DNA of 64,000 nucleotides, taken from positions 41,844 through 105,843 of the forward strand of contig JAIELY010000006.1 in the NCBI GenBank assembly GCA_019752555.1, written 5' to 3'. Below are positions 1 through 8,840 of the stretch, one piece after another. The notes under the pieces were generated by a model. It did not search any database. It saw only the letters and a list, made by a program, of their open reading frames with translations, and had not been told where the DNA came from. Position numbers and translations under genes: made by a program. Numbering within the stretch: position 1 is the stretch's first letter; the number at the start of each line of letters is the position of its first letter. The stretch comes from Rhabdochlamydiaceae bacterium (GTDB lineage: Bacteria > Chlamydiota > Chlamydiia > Chlamydiales > Rhabdochlamydiaceae).

Positions 1-40
1 TGAAGCTGCATTTCAAATCTCAAGAATTAAGGAGAAGCAT

Positions 41-1597
41 ATGAGTACTTTAGGTCAAATCCTAACTAATCTAAATGTTACCAAAGATCAGTTGCCAGCA
101 TTAATTGTCAGCCTCACCCAGGCACCAGCAGTACACGAAGGTCGTATCATAGAACTTTACAAAAAAGTGATGAGCCTTGAAAGCTTATTAGTAAATATTA
201 ATGCAACTCAGCCTCAAGCTGAAATGCTCTTAAGAAATACTCATGATGAAATCAATGACTTGGAAAAGGAAATTCGAGATGCTAATGACATATTTCAGAC
301 CTTTGCAGCGGCTTTAAACACTGACCTTGATCCTGATGATGAAAATGCAAAAATTTACCTCGGAATGACTGATATTGTTCAAAATCAAATCATGAATTTA
401 GAACGAAAACACGATGGGTTGATAGATAAGATCAAAGGTGTATTTAATGAAACTTGCAAATTTTACAAAGTTGACACATCGCTGTATTTAGCGCCCGCTG
501 CGTTCCCCCACTCCTCTCCTGTACGCTCTATTTCACCAATTCCGTCAAGTTCATCGAGCAGCAGCTCTTCAAGCAGCTCATACTCGACTAGCTTTAGCGC
601 TAGCATCGAGCACCTCCCGCTGCCAACTCCTGATGTTGTTAGCTTTTCAACAGACTCATTCCGTTCTGGAGATTTTACAGAGCTATTGAAGCACATTCAT
701 GCACAAAAGGATGCTATTACGCAACAAGCAGATCAATCTACTCTTTCCTCTCCGCGTCCACAAATTACTCTCAGCAGAAGTAGTAGCTCCTCAGCATCCT
801 CATCAATACCAGATAGTTCTTTTTTTACGGTTGATCCTGCTACAATTCATCCAAGTGCGTTTACATCCTCAACGACAAACCAGTTTCCGTCTTCGTCTTT
901 ATCAGCATCAGGAACTAACGATACCTCTGGTTGGGTATTAGCGGGCTTTCAGGAGGATGAGGAAGAAGACACAAGTTCAAGTTCGTCAAGCTCTAGCTCA
1001 AGTTCTTTTAGCCCAAGTTTCAGTTCATCTAGCTCTTCTAGCTCTAGCTCAAGTTCATCTAGCTCTAGCTCAAGTTCTTTTAGCACAAGTTTCAGTTCGT
1101 CAAGCTTTAATCCTAATTTCAACTCATCTTCTCTCTTTGTTACAGATCCTAAGTACAAGTTTGACACTGATCCCTTTGCTGACGGAACAACGCCGTTCTC
1201 TAATAACTCAGGGTCAGCGATAGAATTTCCAGAGGAAGAGGAGCCTACCTCCGAGGCAGCTGCAGAAATTCCATCTGATGAATTTGAAAAATCTGATGAA
1301 TCTAAGAGCATTAGACAGCTTATCGCATATATTGACAGCTCTAAAGAAGGCAATGTCAGCGCTAAGCGATACGAAAGTCATGTGAAAAAACATATCGGCA
1401 CATTAGATTCTAAGACACGAGGAGCAATCTACACTTACTTCCACAATGCATGTATTTATGATTCTAAATATGCTTCTCAAGAAAAAGAATTATCCAAAAT
1501 GGGTCGACGAGCAAAAACTGTTTGGGGAAAAAATAACTATCCCCTTCAAGAGAATGCAGCGATTCTTCGAGGAGTCCTCAGATCACTAATCGAGTAG
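41..1597 (+). CDS. Serine-rich three-part protein of unknown function
   Basis: I do not recognise this 518-residue protein. Residues 1-150 look helical and partly coiled-coil, with many Glu/Lys/Leu. Residues about 155-370 are very rich in serine, with runs of more than ten Ser in a row around residues 165-180 and 313-365. An acidic stretch (FPEEEEP) follows, then a helical domain of about 95 residues (420-518) containing LDSKTRGAIYTYF and WGKNNYP. A similar C-terminal pattern occurs in the proteins at 17804, 2663 and 4018, which suggests a lineage-specific family. There is no signal peptide. An AAGGAG ribosome binding site sits seven bases before the ATG, and a strong hairpin terminator lies 41 bases after the stop, so this is a real monocistronic gene. 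A secreted, host-directed role is only an inference from composition and architecture. Confidence 0.8.
   Translation: MSTLGQILTNLNVTKDQLPALIVSLTQAPAVHEGRIIELYKKVMSLESLLVNINATQPQAEMLLRNTHDEINDLEKEIRDANDIFQTFAAALNTDLDPDDENAKIYLGMTDIVQNQIMNLERKHDGLIDKIKGVFNETCKFYKVDTSLYLAPAAFPHSSPVRSISPIPSSSSSSSSSSSSYSTSFSASIEHLPLPTPDVVSFSTDSFRSGDFTELLKHIHAQKDAITQQADQSTLSSPRPQITLSRSSSSSASSSIPDSSFFTVDPATIHPSAFTSSTTNQFPSSSLSASGTNDTSGWVLAGFQEDEEEDTSSSSSSSSSSSFSPSFSSSSSSSSSSSSSSSSSSSFSTSFSSSSFNPNFNSSSLFVTDPKYKFDTDPFADGTTPFSNNSGSAIEFPEEEEPTSEAAAEIPSDEFEKSDESKSIRQLIAYIDSSKEGNVSAKRYESHVKKHIGTLDSKTRGAIYTYFHNACIYDSKYASQEKELSKMGRRAKTVWGKNNYPLQENAAILRGVLRSLIE
989..1098 (+). repeat. 38-bp direct repeat inside the poly-Ser region
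   Basis: Two copies of a 38-base unit beginning AGCTCTAGCTCAAGTTC lie at 989-1026 and 1061-1098, 72 bases apart, and differ at one position (gcCcaag against gcAcaag). The 72-base period is a multiple of three, so gain or loss of a unit would change the length of the serine tract without breaking the frame. Both AGC/AGT and TCN serine codons are used. Confidence 0.85.
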
Positions 1598-1638
1598 ATT
1601 CATTGCACGCTTCTTGATTTTTAGAGGCTAACAAAAAA

Positions 1639-1672
1639 CCTCAGTAGCTAACTGCTACTGAGGTTTTTTTTT
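1639..1672 (+). terminator. Rho-independent terminator after the Ser-rich gene
   Basis: A perfect 10-bp stem CCTCAGTAGC / GCTACTGAGG encloses the loop TAACT and is followed by nine T residues. Six A residues directly precede the stem, so it could also end transcription of the convergent gene on the minus strand (stop at 1756). Confidence 0.9.
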
Positions 1673-1755
1673 GACCATATGTCAATTGTTGCTTTTTTAC
1701 TTCATTACTTTAAAAGCACAGCATTTTTAGTAGGCACCCACAAAAGAGCCTCAAG

Positions 1756-2445
1756 TCACCTAAAGGAAAGCTTGCTCATCGTGTTCTTGAGGAAGCTAAG
1801 GGCCCCTCTTCGCCGTGTAGGGGTGGCGCTGGTTGAGCTCTCAGAGGATGATGAGGACTCAGAACTCACAGAGGGCAGTGATGGCATCGAAGAGGAGCTG
1901 CTTGAGCTCTCAGAGGCTAGTGGGGGTGTAGATGAGGACCCTATTTCAAGCTCTGGATGGCCTATCGATGTATCCGTCCTTTCAAATAATGGGTGTGCAA
2001 TTGGCTGAGAAAAGGAAATGGGTGGATCTAAAATTTCAAGCGACTGCCTCGCTAAAAAACCTCTCATTTGAGAGATCTCTATCCTAATTGGCATATGATA
2101 CCTGTTAAAATAATCTGCAGCAAAAAAGGCTATTTTTTGAAGCTCGGATGCAGCTGGGTCGTTTGAATTTATGTAGAGATAATCACAGGCAGCACTCAAC
2201 CAATTCCGAGCACTATAAAAATCCTCTTCAAGCTGATTTAGAGACTCTCTGAGACCCATTTCGATGGATGGATTGGGATAATGGGTATTAAGAGAAGAAA
2301 CGTAAGTATGCACTCTTTGCTGCAGGTCCATTGTCCGATGAACCAGTGATGCCGTATTGGATGAAAGAGCAAACAGGGTTTTTGCTATATTTTCTTGATT
2401 GACAAGAGGTTGAGAACCTATAGCCATTGAACTAGATGCTGACAT
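1756..2445 (-). CDS. Helical protein with Ser-rich C-terminal part, unknown function
   Basis: This 229-residue protein is not recognised. Residues 1-145 are predicted helical and follow the same loose pattern as the N-terminal part of its neighbour at 2663: a Val/Leu-rich helix with RTMDLQQRVH, then further amphipathic helices. Residues 150-215 are Ser/Pro/Glu-rich. The protein ends with a basic segment (TPTRRRGALSFLKN). It lacks the C-terminal helical domain seen in the neighbours, so it may be a shortened family member. The ATG is preceded by GAGG at a good distance. There is no signal peptide or membrane segment. Confidence 0.7.
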   Translation of the reverse strand: MSASSSMAIGSQPLVNQENIAKTLFALSSNTASLVHRTMDLQQRVHTYVSSLNTHYPNPSIEMGLRESLNQLEEDFYSARNWLSAACDYLYINSNDPAASELQKIAFFAADYFNRYHMPIRIEISQMRGFLARQSLEILDPPISFSQPIAHPLFERTDTSIGHPELEIGSSSTPPLASESSSSSSSMPSLPSVSSESSSSSESSTSATPTRRRGALSFLKNTMSKLSFR

Positions 2446-2595
2446 AAAACCTCAAAATGTTATTGTTTATATTAATTTACTAAAGAATCTAATTTATAAT
2501 TCCTATTATATATAAATTTAAAATTTAAATCAATAAATAAATTGATTTCAACATTAAGAAATAGAAGAATTAAAAAAAGATTAGATAAAAAGAAG

Positions 2596-2626
2596 GCCTT
2601 CAGTAGCTTATGACACTACTGAAGGC
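2596..2626 (-). terminator. Terminator after the gene at 2663
   Basis: The inverted repeat GCCTTCAGTAG / CTACTGAAGGC (11-bp stem, 9-base loop) lies 37 bases beyond the stop codon of the minus-strand gene. Read on that strand, it is followed by the T-rich sequence CTTCTTTTTA. Confidence 0.8.
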
Positions 2627-2662
2627 ACGTTGGATCTTAGAGTTTATAAGACTTAAACGGGG

Positions 2663-3799
2663 CTATTTTTTGGGTTCTACTTTGAGTTTCCCTTGCTGAA
2701 TCCGTTCATATACCTCTAGCATGGAGCCTTGTAATAGGTCATAATAATCGGGGTTGCAATAGTGTTTCCTTGCCCAAGCCAAACCGTTAGTTCGAAGTAA
2801 TTCCGCATCCACCTGTTTGCTAATCGACTTTTCGGTAGCAAACTGAGAAACCATCATTTTGTACAATGTGACTCTCGCTTTTGCAGGTAATACTTCCTTA
2901 ATTAGCTCAGTAACAGGCCCCTCATAAACTGTTTTTTTCAATTGAGCTTCTGCCTCACGACGAGCCTGCTTTGTAGGGTAGGTAACCTTTTTTTCCTGTC
3001 GAGCCAGCTGGTTTTTGTAATTTTTAAGAGCTGTGCCTATGTTTTCACCTAGTTCGATGATCTTAGGACAGAGCTCTTCAGCCTCTTTGCTGAGCTTAAC
3101 AGCAGCTCTTGAAGAGGGTTTTCTTGTGGAAGATGAGGAAGAGGATAAATCCTCAGCTGCGGGATCATCCATTGGGATTTGAGCTGTAGAGGGAGGTCTT
3201 TTGTTTGTGGAATAGCTAAGATGAGCGAGTTCATCAGGATCGACATCAAAATCAGGGTCATGGCGATCACCGAATCTATGAAGTTCTTCTTGAGTCATTG
3301 AACTTGATGTGCAGCTAGAACTTGATGTGGCGCTGCTTGATGGTGGCATAGAGGGAGGAGGGCTCAATTGTGCGGGCGGTTGCTGTGGGATAATGGAAGG
3401 TGGGAACCCTTTGCCCATGCTCTCGATCCGTGCGCTAAAATACCCGTTTAATTCACTAAATCTCTTGCTAGCAAGCCCATAAATTTGTTTTAAATGAACT
3501 AAAGAAGGATCCTGCTGATTCAAATAACTACCCAGCTTTCCGATATTCAAGGCGATGCAACTAACATCAGTTGAAAGCGCGGTTAATTGGTCGCGATGTA
3601 CGTATGCCGAAGAAAATCCTGAATAGGTGTATAGTGCTAAGGGCGCGAATAAAAAAACTTTATGATATAACTCCTCTGTGCGTGAGACAAGCCGTTCGAG
3701 ATCTGTCGTTACATTGAACATATGTGCCGCAACAGTAGACGCATCGATATTTTCGATGGGCGCGATCTGCGGCGGAAATCCGGGAAATGAGCAGGCCAT
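2663..3799 (-). CDS. Ser/Pro-rich three-part protein, unknown function
   Basis: This 378-residue protein is of unknown function. Residues 1-135 are helical (SRTEELYHKVF is comparable with RTMDLQQRVH in the protein at 1756). Residues 135-235 form a Pro/Ser-rich linker with several Ser runs and an acidic patch (DPDFDVDPDELAH). Residues 240-378 form a Lys-rich helical domain that includes LPAKARVTLYKMM and WARKHYCNPDYYD. That domain resembles the C-terminal domains at 41 (LDSKTRGAIY, WGKNNYP) and 4018 (WAKKHSFDPERR). The start is secured by a strong AGGAGG eight bases before the ATG. Clustering and shared architecture suggest duplication within a lineage-specific family, possibly secreted effectors (inference). 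Confidence 0.75.
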   Translation of the reverse strand: MACSFPGFPPQIAPIENIDASTVAAHMFNVTTDLERLVSRTEELYHKVFLFAPLALYTYSGFSSAYVHRDQLTALSTDVSCIALNIGKLGSYLNQQDPSLVHLKQIYGLASKRFSELNGYFSARIESMGKGFPPSIIPQQPPAQLSPPPSMPPSSSATSSSSCTSSSMTQEELHRFGDRHDPDFDVDPDELAHLSYSTNKRPPSTAQIPMDDPAAEDLSSSSSSTRKPSSRAAVKLSKEAEELCPKIIELGENIGTALKNYKNQLARQEKKVTYPTKQARREAEAQLKKTVYEGPVTELIKEVLPAKARVTLYKMMVSQFATEKSISKQVDAELLRTNGLAWARKHYCNPDYYDLLQGSMLEVYERIQQGKLKVEPKK

Positions 3800-4017
3800 A
3801 AACTCCTCCTAAAAATTTTTTAACAAAACTAAACCTCTGGATTAACAACAGAAATTTAATTATAAATAATGAACCCAACTTAAACTAAAAGCATTTTATA
3901 AAAAAAATAGGTTAAACTCAAGATAAAACAAAAATTACCACTTAATTTATTTTTGATTTTAACCTTCGTCAAGAAGGTTAAAAATATTTTTAACAACAAA
4001 ACCCATCGCAGCGAAGA

Positions 4018-5253
4018 TCACGGCGTGTTCGATTCGAGCATTGCTTGAAGAACGGCCTTTAGCGTGGTCCTCCTTTCGGGATCAAAGCTATGCTTTTTTG
4101 CCCATGAACGGTCGGGTCTTGTTTGATTTTTGCGGTATTTCTCATAATGACGCGCCATACGTCTTTGAAAATCATGTTGCATTGTAGATGAAAGGGTTTC
4201 AACAAGTGTGCGGATTTTTTCAGAGTCAAGATAATCGATCACTAAACAAAAACTCTTGAGTTTTTCTAAATCTGTGGAAACGCTGGGGGCCTCCTCATCA
4301 GTGCTTGGCAAACCGCTAAGCGACGCGTCTTCAAATGACTCGATTTCGAAGCTGTGATCTTCATCCTCTTCTTCTGATTCATTTGGTGTAGCAATGGGAG
4401 AAATCTCAGAGAAGCTGCCCTCACTATGTAAAGGGATCTCTTCTCTTGGAGAGAGAGTTTGTGTGATGCCAGCTACCATCGATTGTAATTCAGGCAACGC
4501 TTGTCTCATACAGGCCCATCTCCACGCAGCTTCTGCCTCTGTAATGCTCTGATTCAAAGCTTTAAACATAACATCCATGCGCAACTTGTCTGCTTTGGGA
4601 TAAAGAGCGAGGCATTGACTAAAGCAAGATCCTAAACTGGATTCTTTTGACGCGCCCTCTTTTTTTAAATGGGAGGGCTGTTTATACATCTTATGCCCCC
4701 AACGCACTTGTTTCTTTGCGCCATCGGTAAGATCTGAGCTCTGTTGCGAAGAAGAGGCTGAAGCTGTTTGACGGTGTTGTTCTTCTCTAATACGAGCAAA
4801 CTGCCGCTTCTTAGGTTTTTTGAGGACACTTGGCTTTGGGATCTCCTCTATAGTGGAACTTAAGTTCTTGTGATGCTGAAAAAAGGAAAGCAACCCTTGT
4901 GTGAGCTCCATTTTTTTCAGCAGAGGATCTAAGACGGTATCGATCGATTCAATCACAAAGACGCGCATTTTAAAAGCCGTGAATAGTCTGTCAGAGGGAT
5001 CGCTATCAGCTGTATGCAATAAGCTTTGATCTAAAAGCATCTCACGTGTGCGCTCATCTAAAAAATCGGAAAAAAAAGAAGAGAGGGTCTCAATACTTTC
5101 AGCATCAAAGGTCAATGGCGACTGGGTGAGCCAGCTGGAGAGGGATTTATATTTTTCATGGAGATTTCCTAACCGATGGGAAATTTGAATAGAGTCCTGC
5201 ATAAACAACTCAACAATGGTTTTTTCCTGGTGTGGTGAGGCTGGATATGTCAT
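4018..5253 (-). CDS. Helical acidic/Ser-rich protein, unknown function
   Basis: This 411-residue protein is not recognised. An N-terminal helical region (1-135) is followed by a basic segment containing KKPKKRQFARIREEQHR. Next come a helical middle (about 190-260) and a very acidic stretch near 285-325 (NESEEEDEDHSFEIESFED). The last 80 residues have the pattern DFQRRMARHYEKYR, WAKKHSFDPERRTTLK and VLQAML. That ending parallels the C-terminus of the protein at 41 (WGKNNYP, ILRGVLRSLIE), so I group it with the Ser-rich family. A GGAGGGA sequence upstream supports the ATG. No signal peptide or membrane helix is seen. Confidence 0.7.
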   Translation of the reverse strand: MTYPASPHQEKTIVELFMQDSIQISHRLGNLHEKYKSLSSWLTQSPLTFDAESIETLSSFFSDFLDERTREMLLDQSLLHTADSDPSDRLFTAFKMRVFVIESIDTVLDPLLKKMELTQGLLSFFQHHKNLSSTIEEIPKPSVLKKPKKRQFARIREEQHRQTASASSSQQSSDLTDGAKKQVRWGHKMYKQPSHLKKEGASKESSLGSCFSQCLALYPKADKLRMDVMFKALNQSITEAEAAWRWACMRQALPELQSMVAGITQTLSPREEIPLHSEGSFSEISPIATPNESEEEDEDHSFEIESFEDASLSGLPSTDEEAPSVSTDLEKLKSFCLVIDYLDSEKIRTLVETLSSTMQHDFQRRMARHYEKYRKNQTRPDRSWAKKHSFDPERRTTLKAVLQAMLESNTP

Positions 5254-5391
5254 AATTCGCTTCCCTCCAAAGTTTAATGGGTATTGATTTTCACGAAACC
5301 GTTATTAAATTCAAAGAGGGAATCTAACGAGAGGAACCGATCGCAGTTAACTTTTGGCTTGGATGGGTTGAAGATCCTCGTTTGACCCCAA

Positions 5392-5420
5392 TTGAGAGAT
5401 CCGCTACAATCCGGATTATA
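5392..5420 (+). promoter_or_regulatory. Candidate sigma70-type promoter of the MCE transporter operon
   Basis: TTGAGA (5392-5397) and ATTATA (5415-5420) are separated by 17 bases and lie 25 bases upstream of the permease ATG. The pattern fits a sigma70-like (chlamydial sigma66) promoter. It is a visual match only. Confidence 0.45.
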
Positions 5421-5445
5421 AAGAATATTTTAAAGTAATGCCCGC

Positions 5446-6282
5446 ATGACGCAATCCAATGCCATCAGTCCTCCTCCTTCTCCCAATAACCCTAATCAGA
5501 CATGGGGCAATAAGTGTGCGCAAAAGCTTGGCTTTCTTGTGGCCATCGGAGAATATGCGCAGCTTTTAGCTGAAACGGCACGGGCGACTTTGCGCCGCCC
5601 TCCCACTCTACACCTGATTCTCAAGCAGATCTACGACGTGGGGGTCGCCTCTTTTTTGGTCGTGGCTTTAACAGGTTTTTCTACAGGTCTTGTGCTAGCC
5701 GCTCAATCGTTCTACCAGCTCGCGGATAAGGGACTAACTTCTGTGACAGGCCTGATGGTGGCAAAAGCGATGCTGACAGAGCTTGGGCCTGTGTTAACCG
5801 CATTCATGGTGACAGGAAGGGTGGGCGCTGCGATGTGCGCTGAGCTTGGCACAATGCAGGTCACCGAACAGATCGACGCATTGAAGACAATGGCGGTCAA
5901 TCCCCACCGTTATTTAGTGGCTCCTCGGCTAATCGCAGGAACACTCATGATGCCTTTTTTGACCATTTTTAGCATTGCTATGGGCATTTTTGGAGGTTAT
6001 CTGATTTCGATCTATTTCTTCGAGATGTCTCCGCAGACGTTTTTCGATCCGATGCCAACTCACATTTCGTTTTTCGATATGGCAACAGGGATCATCAAAG
6101 GGTTTATTTTTGGGGTCTTGATCATGACAATCGGCTGTTATAAGGGGATGCGCACAACAGGGGGCGCTGCAGGCGTTGGCAAAGCTACGACAGCAAGTGT
6201 TGTCATCACCTACTGCTGTATTCTCTTTATGAACTTCTTTCTCACGGTGGCGCTCAATGTCTTTCACGACAACTTCGGGTAA
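5446..6282 (+). CDS. mlaE: MlaE-type permease of an MCE lipid ABC transporter
   Basis: This is the membrane permease subunit of an ABC transporter that moves phospholipid between inner and outer membranes. The 278-residue length fits the family. The protein contains the hallmark ELGPVLTAFMVTGRVGAAM and AELGTMQVTEQIDAL segments around residues 108-145, with several hydrophobic helices afterwards. The gene starts a three-gene operon with the ATPase (three bases after this stop) and the MCE protein. A nearby ATG at 5438 is out of frame and stops at once, so the ATG at 5446 is used. No soluble MlaC or MlaB partner lies beside it. Confidence 0.93.
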   Translation: MTQSNAISPPPSPNNPNQTWGNKCAQKLGFLVAIGEYAQLLAETARATLRRPPTLHLILKQIYDVGVASFLVVALTGFSTGLVLAAQSFYQLADKGLTSVTGLMVAKAMLTELGPVLTAFMVTGRVGAAMCAELGTMQVTEQIDALKTMAVNPHRYLVAPRLIAGTLMMPFLTIFSIAMGIFGGYLISIYFFEMSPQTFFDPMPTHISFFDMATGIIKGFIFGVLIMTIGCYKGMRTTGGAAGVGKATTASVVITYCCILFMNFFLTVALNVFHDNFG

Positions 6283-6285
6283 TGG

Positions 6286-7053
6286 ATGATTACAATTCGC
6301 AATCTATGGAAGAAGTTTGGCAAGCATCAAGTGATGGCAGGCTTGGATCTCGATGTGAAAACAGGAGAAACGCTTGTGATCTTGGGGCCCTCGGGTATTG
6401 GGAAAAGTGTGCTCCTTAAGCATATCATCGGTATTTTGAAGCCGGATCAAGGAACGATCGATATCGATCAGGTTCGGATTTCAGAGCTGGAAGGTGCAGA
6501 TCTCTATCAGAATATCCACCATATGGGGATGCTCTTTCAGGGCGGGGCGATGTTTGATTCGATGACAGTCGCTGAAAATACCGCTTTTTACTTAAATCAA
6601 CATGGCCATCTGCTTTCGAAATACGAGATCGAAGACCGGGTCTCGCACGCTCTTGAGATGGTGGGCCTTGCAGGAACGCAAAAGAAAATGCCCTCTGAGC
6701 TTTCTGGAGGGATGCGCAAAAGAGCAGCGCTCGCGCGTCTTATCGTCTACCGTCCAAGAATCCTACTCTATGATGAACCGACAACGGGGCTCGATCCAAT
6801 TATCGCGATGCAAATCAATGAGCTTATTGTCAAAATGCAAGAAGAGCTCAAAGCAACGAGCATCGTTGTCACACATGATATGTTCTCAGCTCTTTATGTG
6901 GGAGACCGCTTGGCGCTCATTCGGGATGGCAAGATCGCTCATATCGATGAACCTGAGCCGTTTGTTCAGATCGACGACCCGTTAATTAAATTTTTACACT
7001 GTTCCATTTCTCAAGATCCTAGAACTATGAAGGAGAAAAACCACCATGGGTGA
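6286..7053 (+). CDS. mlaF: MlaF-type ATPase of the MCE lipid transporter
   Basis: This 255-residue ABC ATPase powers the lipid transporter. Walker A is GPSGIGKSV, the Q-loop region follows (MLFQGGAMF), the ABC signature is LSGGMRKRAALAR and Walker B is ILLYDEPTTGLDP; the switch histidine lies in VVTHDM. The LSGGM signature and the GGAMFDS segment are typical of the MlaF/Ttg2A group. The gene follows the permease by three bases and overlaps the MCE gene by eight bases, which indicates translational coupling. Confidence 0.95.
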   Translation: MITIRNLWKKFGKHQVMAGLDLDVKTGETLVILGPSGIGKSVLLKHIIGILKPDQGTIDIDQVRISELEGADLYQNIHHMGMLFQGGAMFDSMTVAENTAFYLNQHGHLLSKYEIEDRVSHALEMVGLAGTQKKMPSELSGGMRKRAALARLIVYRPRILLYDEPTTGLDPIIAMQINELIVKMQEELKATSIVVTHDMFSALYVGDRLALIRDGKIAHIDEPEPFVQIDDPLIKFLHCSISQDPRTMKEKNHHG

Positions 7054-8242
7054 GCAATTGAAAAACATGCTGATCGGTATCTTTGTTCTCTCTGGCTGCG
7101 CTTTAGTTGTCATCATGGTGATGTTTTTACGTCCTAGTGTTGGTGATGGAAAACAGACGATTTATGTCCGGTTTGCCAATATCAACAAGATCGGGGTGGG
7201 AACGCGTGTGATGTTCGGCGGCAAACCCGTGGGGCAGGTTGTTTCTGTTCAAGACATTAACAACGCGCGCAACAAACCCTCTGTCGACGTGCTGGGACAG
7301 ATCTATTACTATCAGCTGGTGTTAAAGATTGATTCGAGTGTCAAAGTGTATGACACGGATGAATTTGCGATCCACACGGCAGGTCTTCTAGGAGAGAAAT
7401 CGATTGCGATCATCCCTAAAATTCCTCCGAAGGGAGTCGCCCCTAAGCTGATAACTACGCAACCTGTTTATGCGCAATCTTATGATCCGATTGAATACGC
7501 TTTTACAGAGCTCTCGGAAGTGGCAGACCTCATGAAAACGACGATTAAAGAGGTAAACAGCTGGATCAAATTACATGGAGAAGATGCGGGAAAAGCGATC
7601 GCTTCGTTTGGATCTGCGATGAATCAGATCGATTTAGCTGTAAAATCTGTGAATGATCACGACCTGATCGTGCACCTCAAGCAAGGGGTAAACGATCTGT
7701 CAGCAACGCTGCACGAGGTGCAAACTGCAGTGCATGAGATGAATGTGGGCGGGGTTTTTGTCAATGCCGGCACAATGATGAAGCATTTAGCTAGCGCGTC
7801 TCAATCGATGGATACGATCACTCAGGGAATCTCAGTTGGCAAGGGAACGTTGGGCAGGCTCCTTAAAGAAGATGACATGTATCTGCGCGCCTCTGCGATC
7901 ATGAGCAAGGCGGATACTTTGATGAACGACATCAACCATTATGGTCTTTTGTTTAATCAGAATAAAGGATGGCAGCGGCAGCGTCTGCAACGGGTCACAG
8001 CGCTTAATGCTCTAGACACCCCGCAGGGATTCCGCAAGTATTTTGAAAATGAAGTGGATGAGATCACAACCGCGATGTCGCGCCTTTCAATGGTGATCGA
8101 CAAAGCGCAACAAACTTCTGAAAAGGAAGAGATTCTTGGAAATGACCAATTCCGTAAAGATTTTAAAGAGCTTTTGCGCCAGTCCAAAGAACTCTCCGAC
8201 CATTTGCACTTATACAATCAGCAGCTGATGCAGGCTCAATAA
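7046..8242 (+). CDS. mlaD: MlaD/MCE-domain lipid-binding protein
   Basis: This is the substrate-binding MCE protein of the transporter. A single N-terminal membrane anchor (residues about 8-28, [19 protein letters not shown]) is followed by an MCE domain (about 35-125). The MCE domain contains [19 protein letters not shown] and [15 protein letters not shown]. The remaining 270 residues form a long helical region, much longer than the short tail of E. coli MlaD (183 aa) and more like the helical extensions of Mce/PqiB/YebT-type proteins or plastid TGD2. AAGGAG precedes the ATG. Confidence 0.93.
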   Translation: MGEQLKNMLIGIFVLSGCALVVIMVMFLRPSVGDGKQTIYVRFANINKIGVGTRVMFGGKPVGQVVSVQDINNARNKPSVDVLGQIYYYQLVLKIDSSVKVYDTDEFAIHTAGLLGEKSIAIIPKIPPKGVAPKLITTQPVYAQSYDPIEYAFTELSEVADLMKTTIKEVNSWIKLHGEDAGKAIASFGSAMNQIDLAVKSVNDHDLIVHLKQGVNDLSATLHEVQTAVHEMNVGGVFVNAGTMMKHLASASQSMDTITQGISVGKGTLGRLLKEDDMYLRASAIMSKADTLMNDINHYGLLFNQNKGWQRQRLQRVTALNALDTPQGFRKYFENEVDEITTAMSRLSMVIDKAQQTSEKEEILGNDQFRKDFKELLRQSKELSDHLHLYNQQLMQAQ

Positions 8243-8273
8243 AGAGAAATGTCTTACTCGAATAGGTTCACAG

Positions 8274-8840
8274 ATGGATATTCCTTATTCCCACTTAACT
8301 AAGGGCTCGTTTCTCATCGCAAGTCCGGAGATCGATTCGGGGATCTACTTCCGCGGGGTCATTCTCCTCTGTGAGCATAGCGCTGCAGGTTCGTTTGGCC
8401 TGATGATCAATAAAAGCTTTGACGTGGAGCTTCCTGAAGAGATCATTAATCGGGATGAACTACAAAATCCCAACGTTCAGATCCGGGCGGGCGGGCCGAT
8501 TCAGCCCAACCAGATGATGCTTCTTCACTCTTCTAACGAGATCCCTGATCAAACCCTTGAGCTTTGCGATCATGTCTATCTCGGAGGGGATTTGCAGTTC
8601 CTACAAGAGGCGATCCGCAACCCCAATGGTCCTGCAGTGCGCTTATGCTTTGGCTATGCAGGATGGGGAGCGGGTCAGCTTGAAATGGAATTTTTAAGCG
8701 GCAACTTTTTTTTGCATCCTGCGAGCTCTAAACACATCTTCGAAACACCTGCAGAAAAGGTATGGCAAACGGTTTTAAGAGAAATGGGTGGCAAGTACGC
8801 CACCCTGTCGATGATTCCAGAAGACTTGAGCCTTAATTAA
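8274..8840 (+). CDS. yqgE: YqgE/AlgH family protein (DUF179)
   Basis: This 188-residue member of the YqgE/AlgH family has no established biochemical function. It is recognised from the typical opening ([19 protein letters not shown], then [16 protein letters not shown]), the central [14 protein letters not shown] and the C-terminal [15 protein letters not shown]. Length is normal for the family. It lies 31 bases after the MCE gene, possibly in the same transcript, and overlaps the convergent gene downstream by four bases. Confidence 0.93.
   Translation: MDIPYSHLTKGSFLIASPEIDSGIYFRGVILLCEHSAAGSFGLMINKSFDVELPEEIINRDELQNPNVQIRAGGPIQPNQMMLLHSSNEIPDQTLELCDHVYLGGDLQFLQEAIRNPNGPAVRLCFGYAGWGAGQLEMEFLSGNFFLHPASSKHIFETPAEKVWQTVLREMGGKYATLSMIPEDLSLN

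Noticed and set aside
949..1353. Leu/Glu-rich open frame on the minus strand opposite the poly-Ser gene
   Set aside because: It is the complement of serine codon runs, lacks a ribosome binding site and shows low-complexity ELELELDEL only because of the repeat on the other strand.
3961..3979. Inverted repeat AACCTTC-GTCAA-GAAGGTT after the gene at 4018
   Set aside because: A short 7-bp stem without a proper T tract on the minus strand; too weak to call a terminator.
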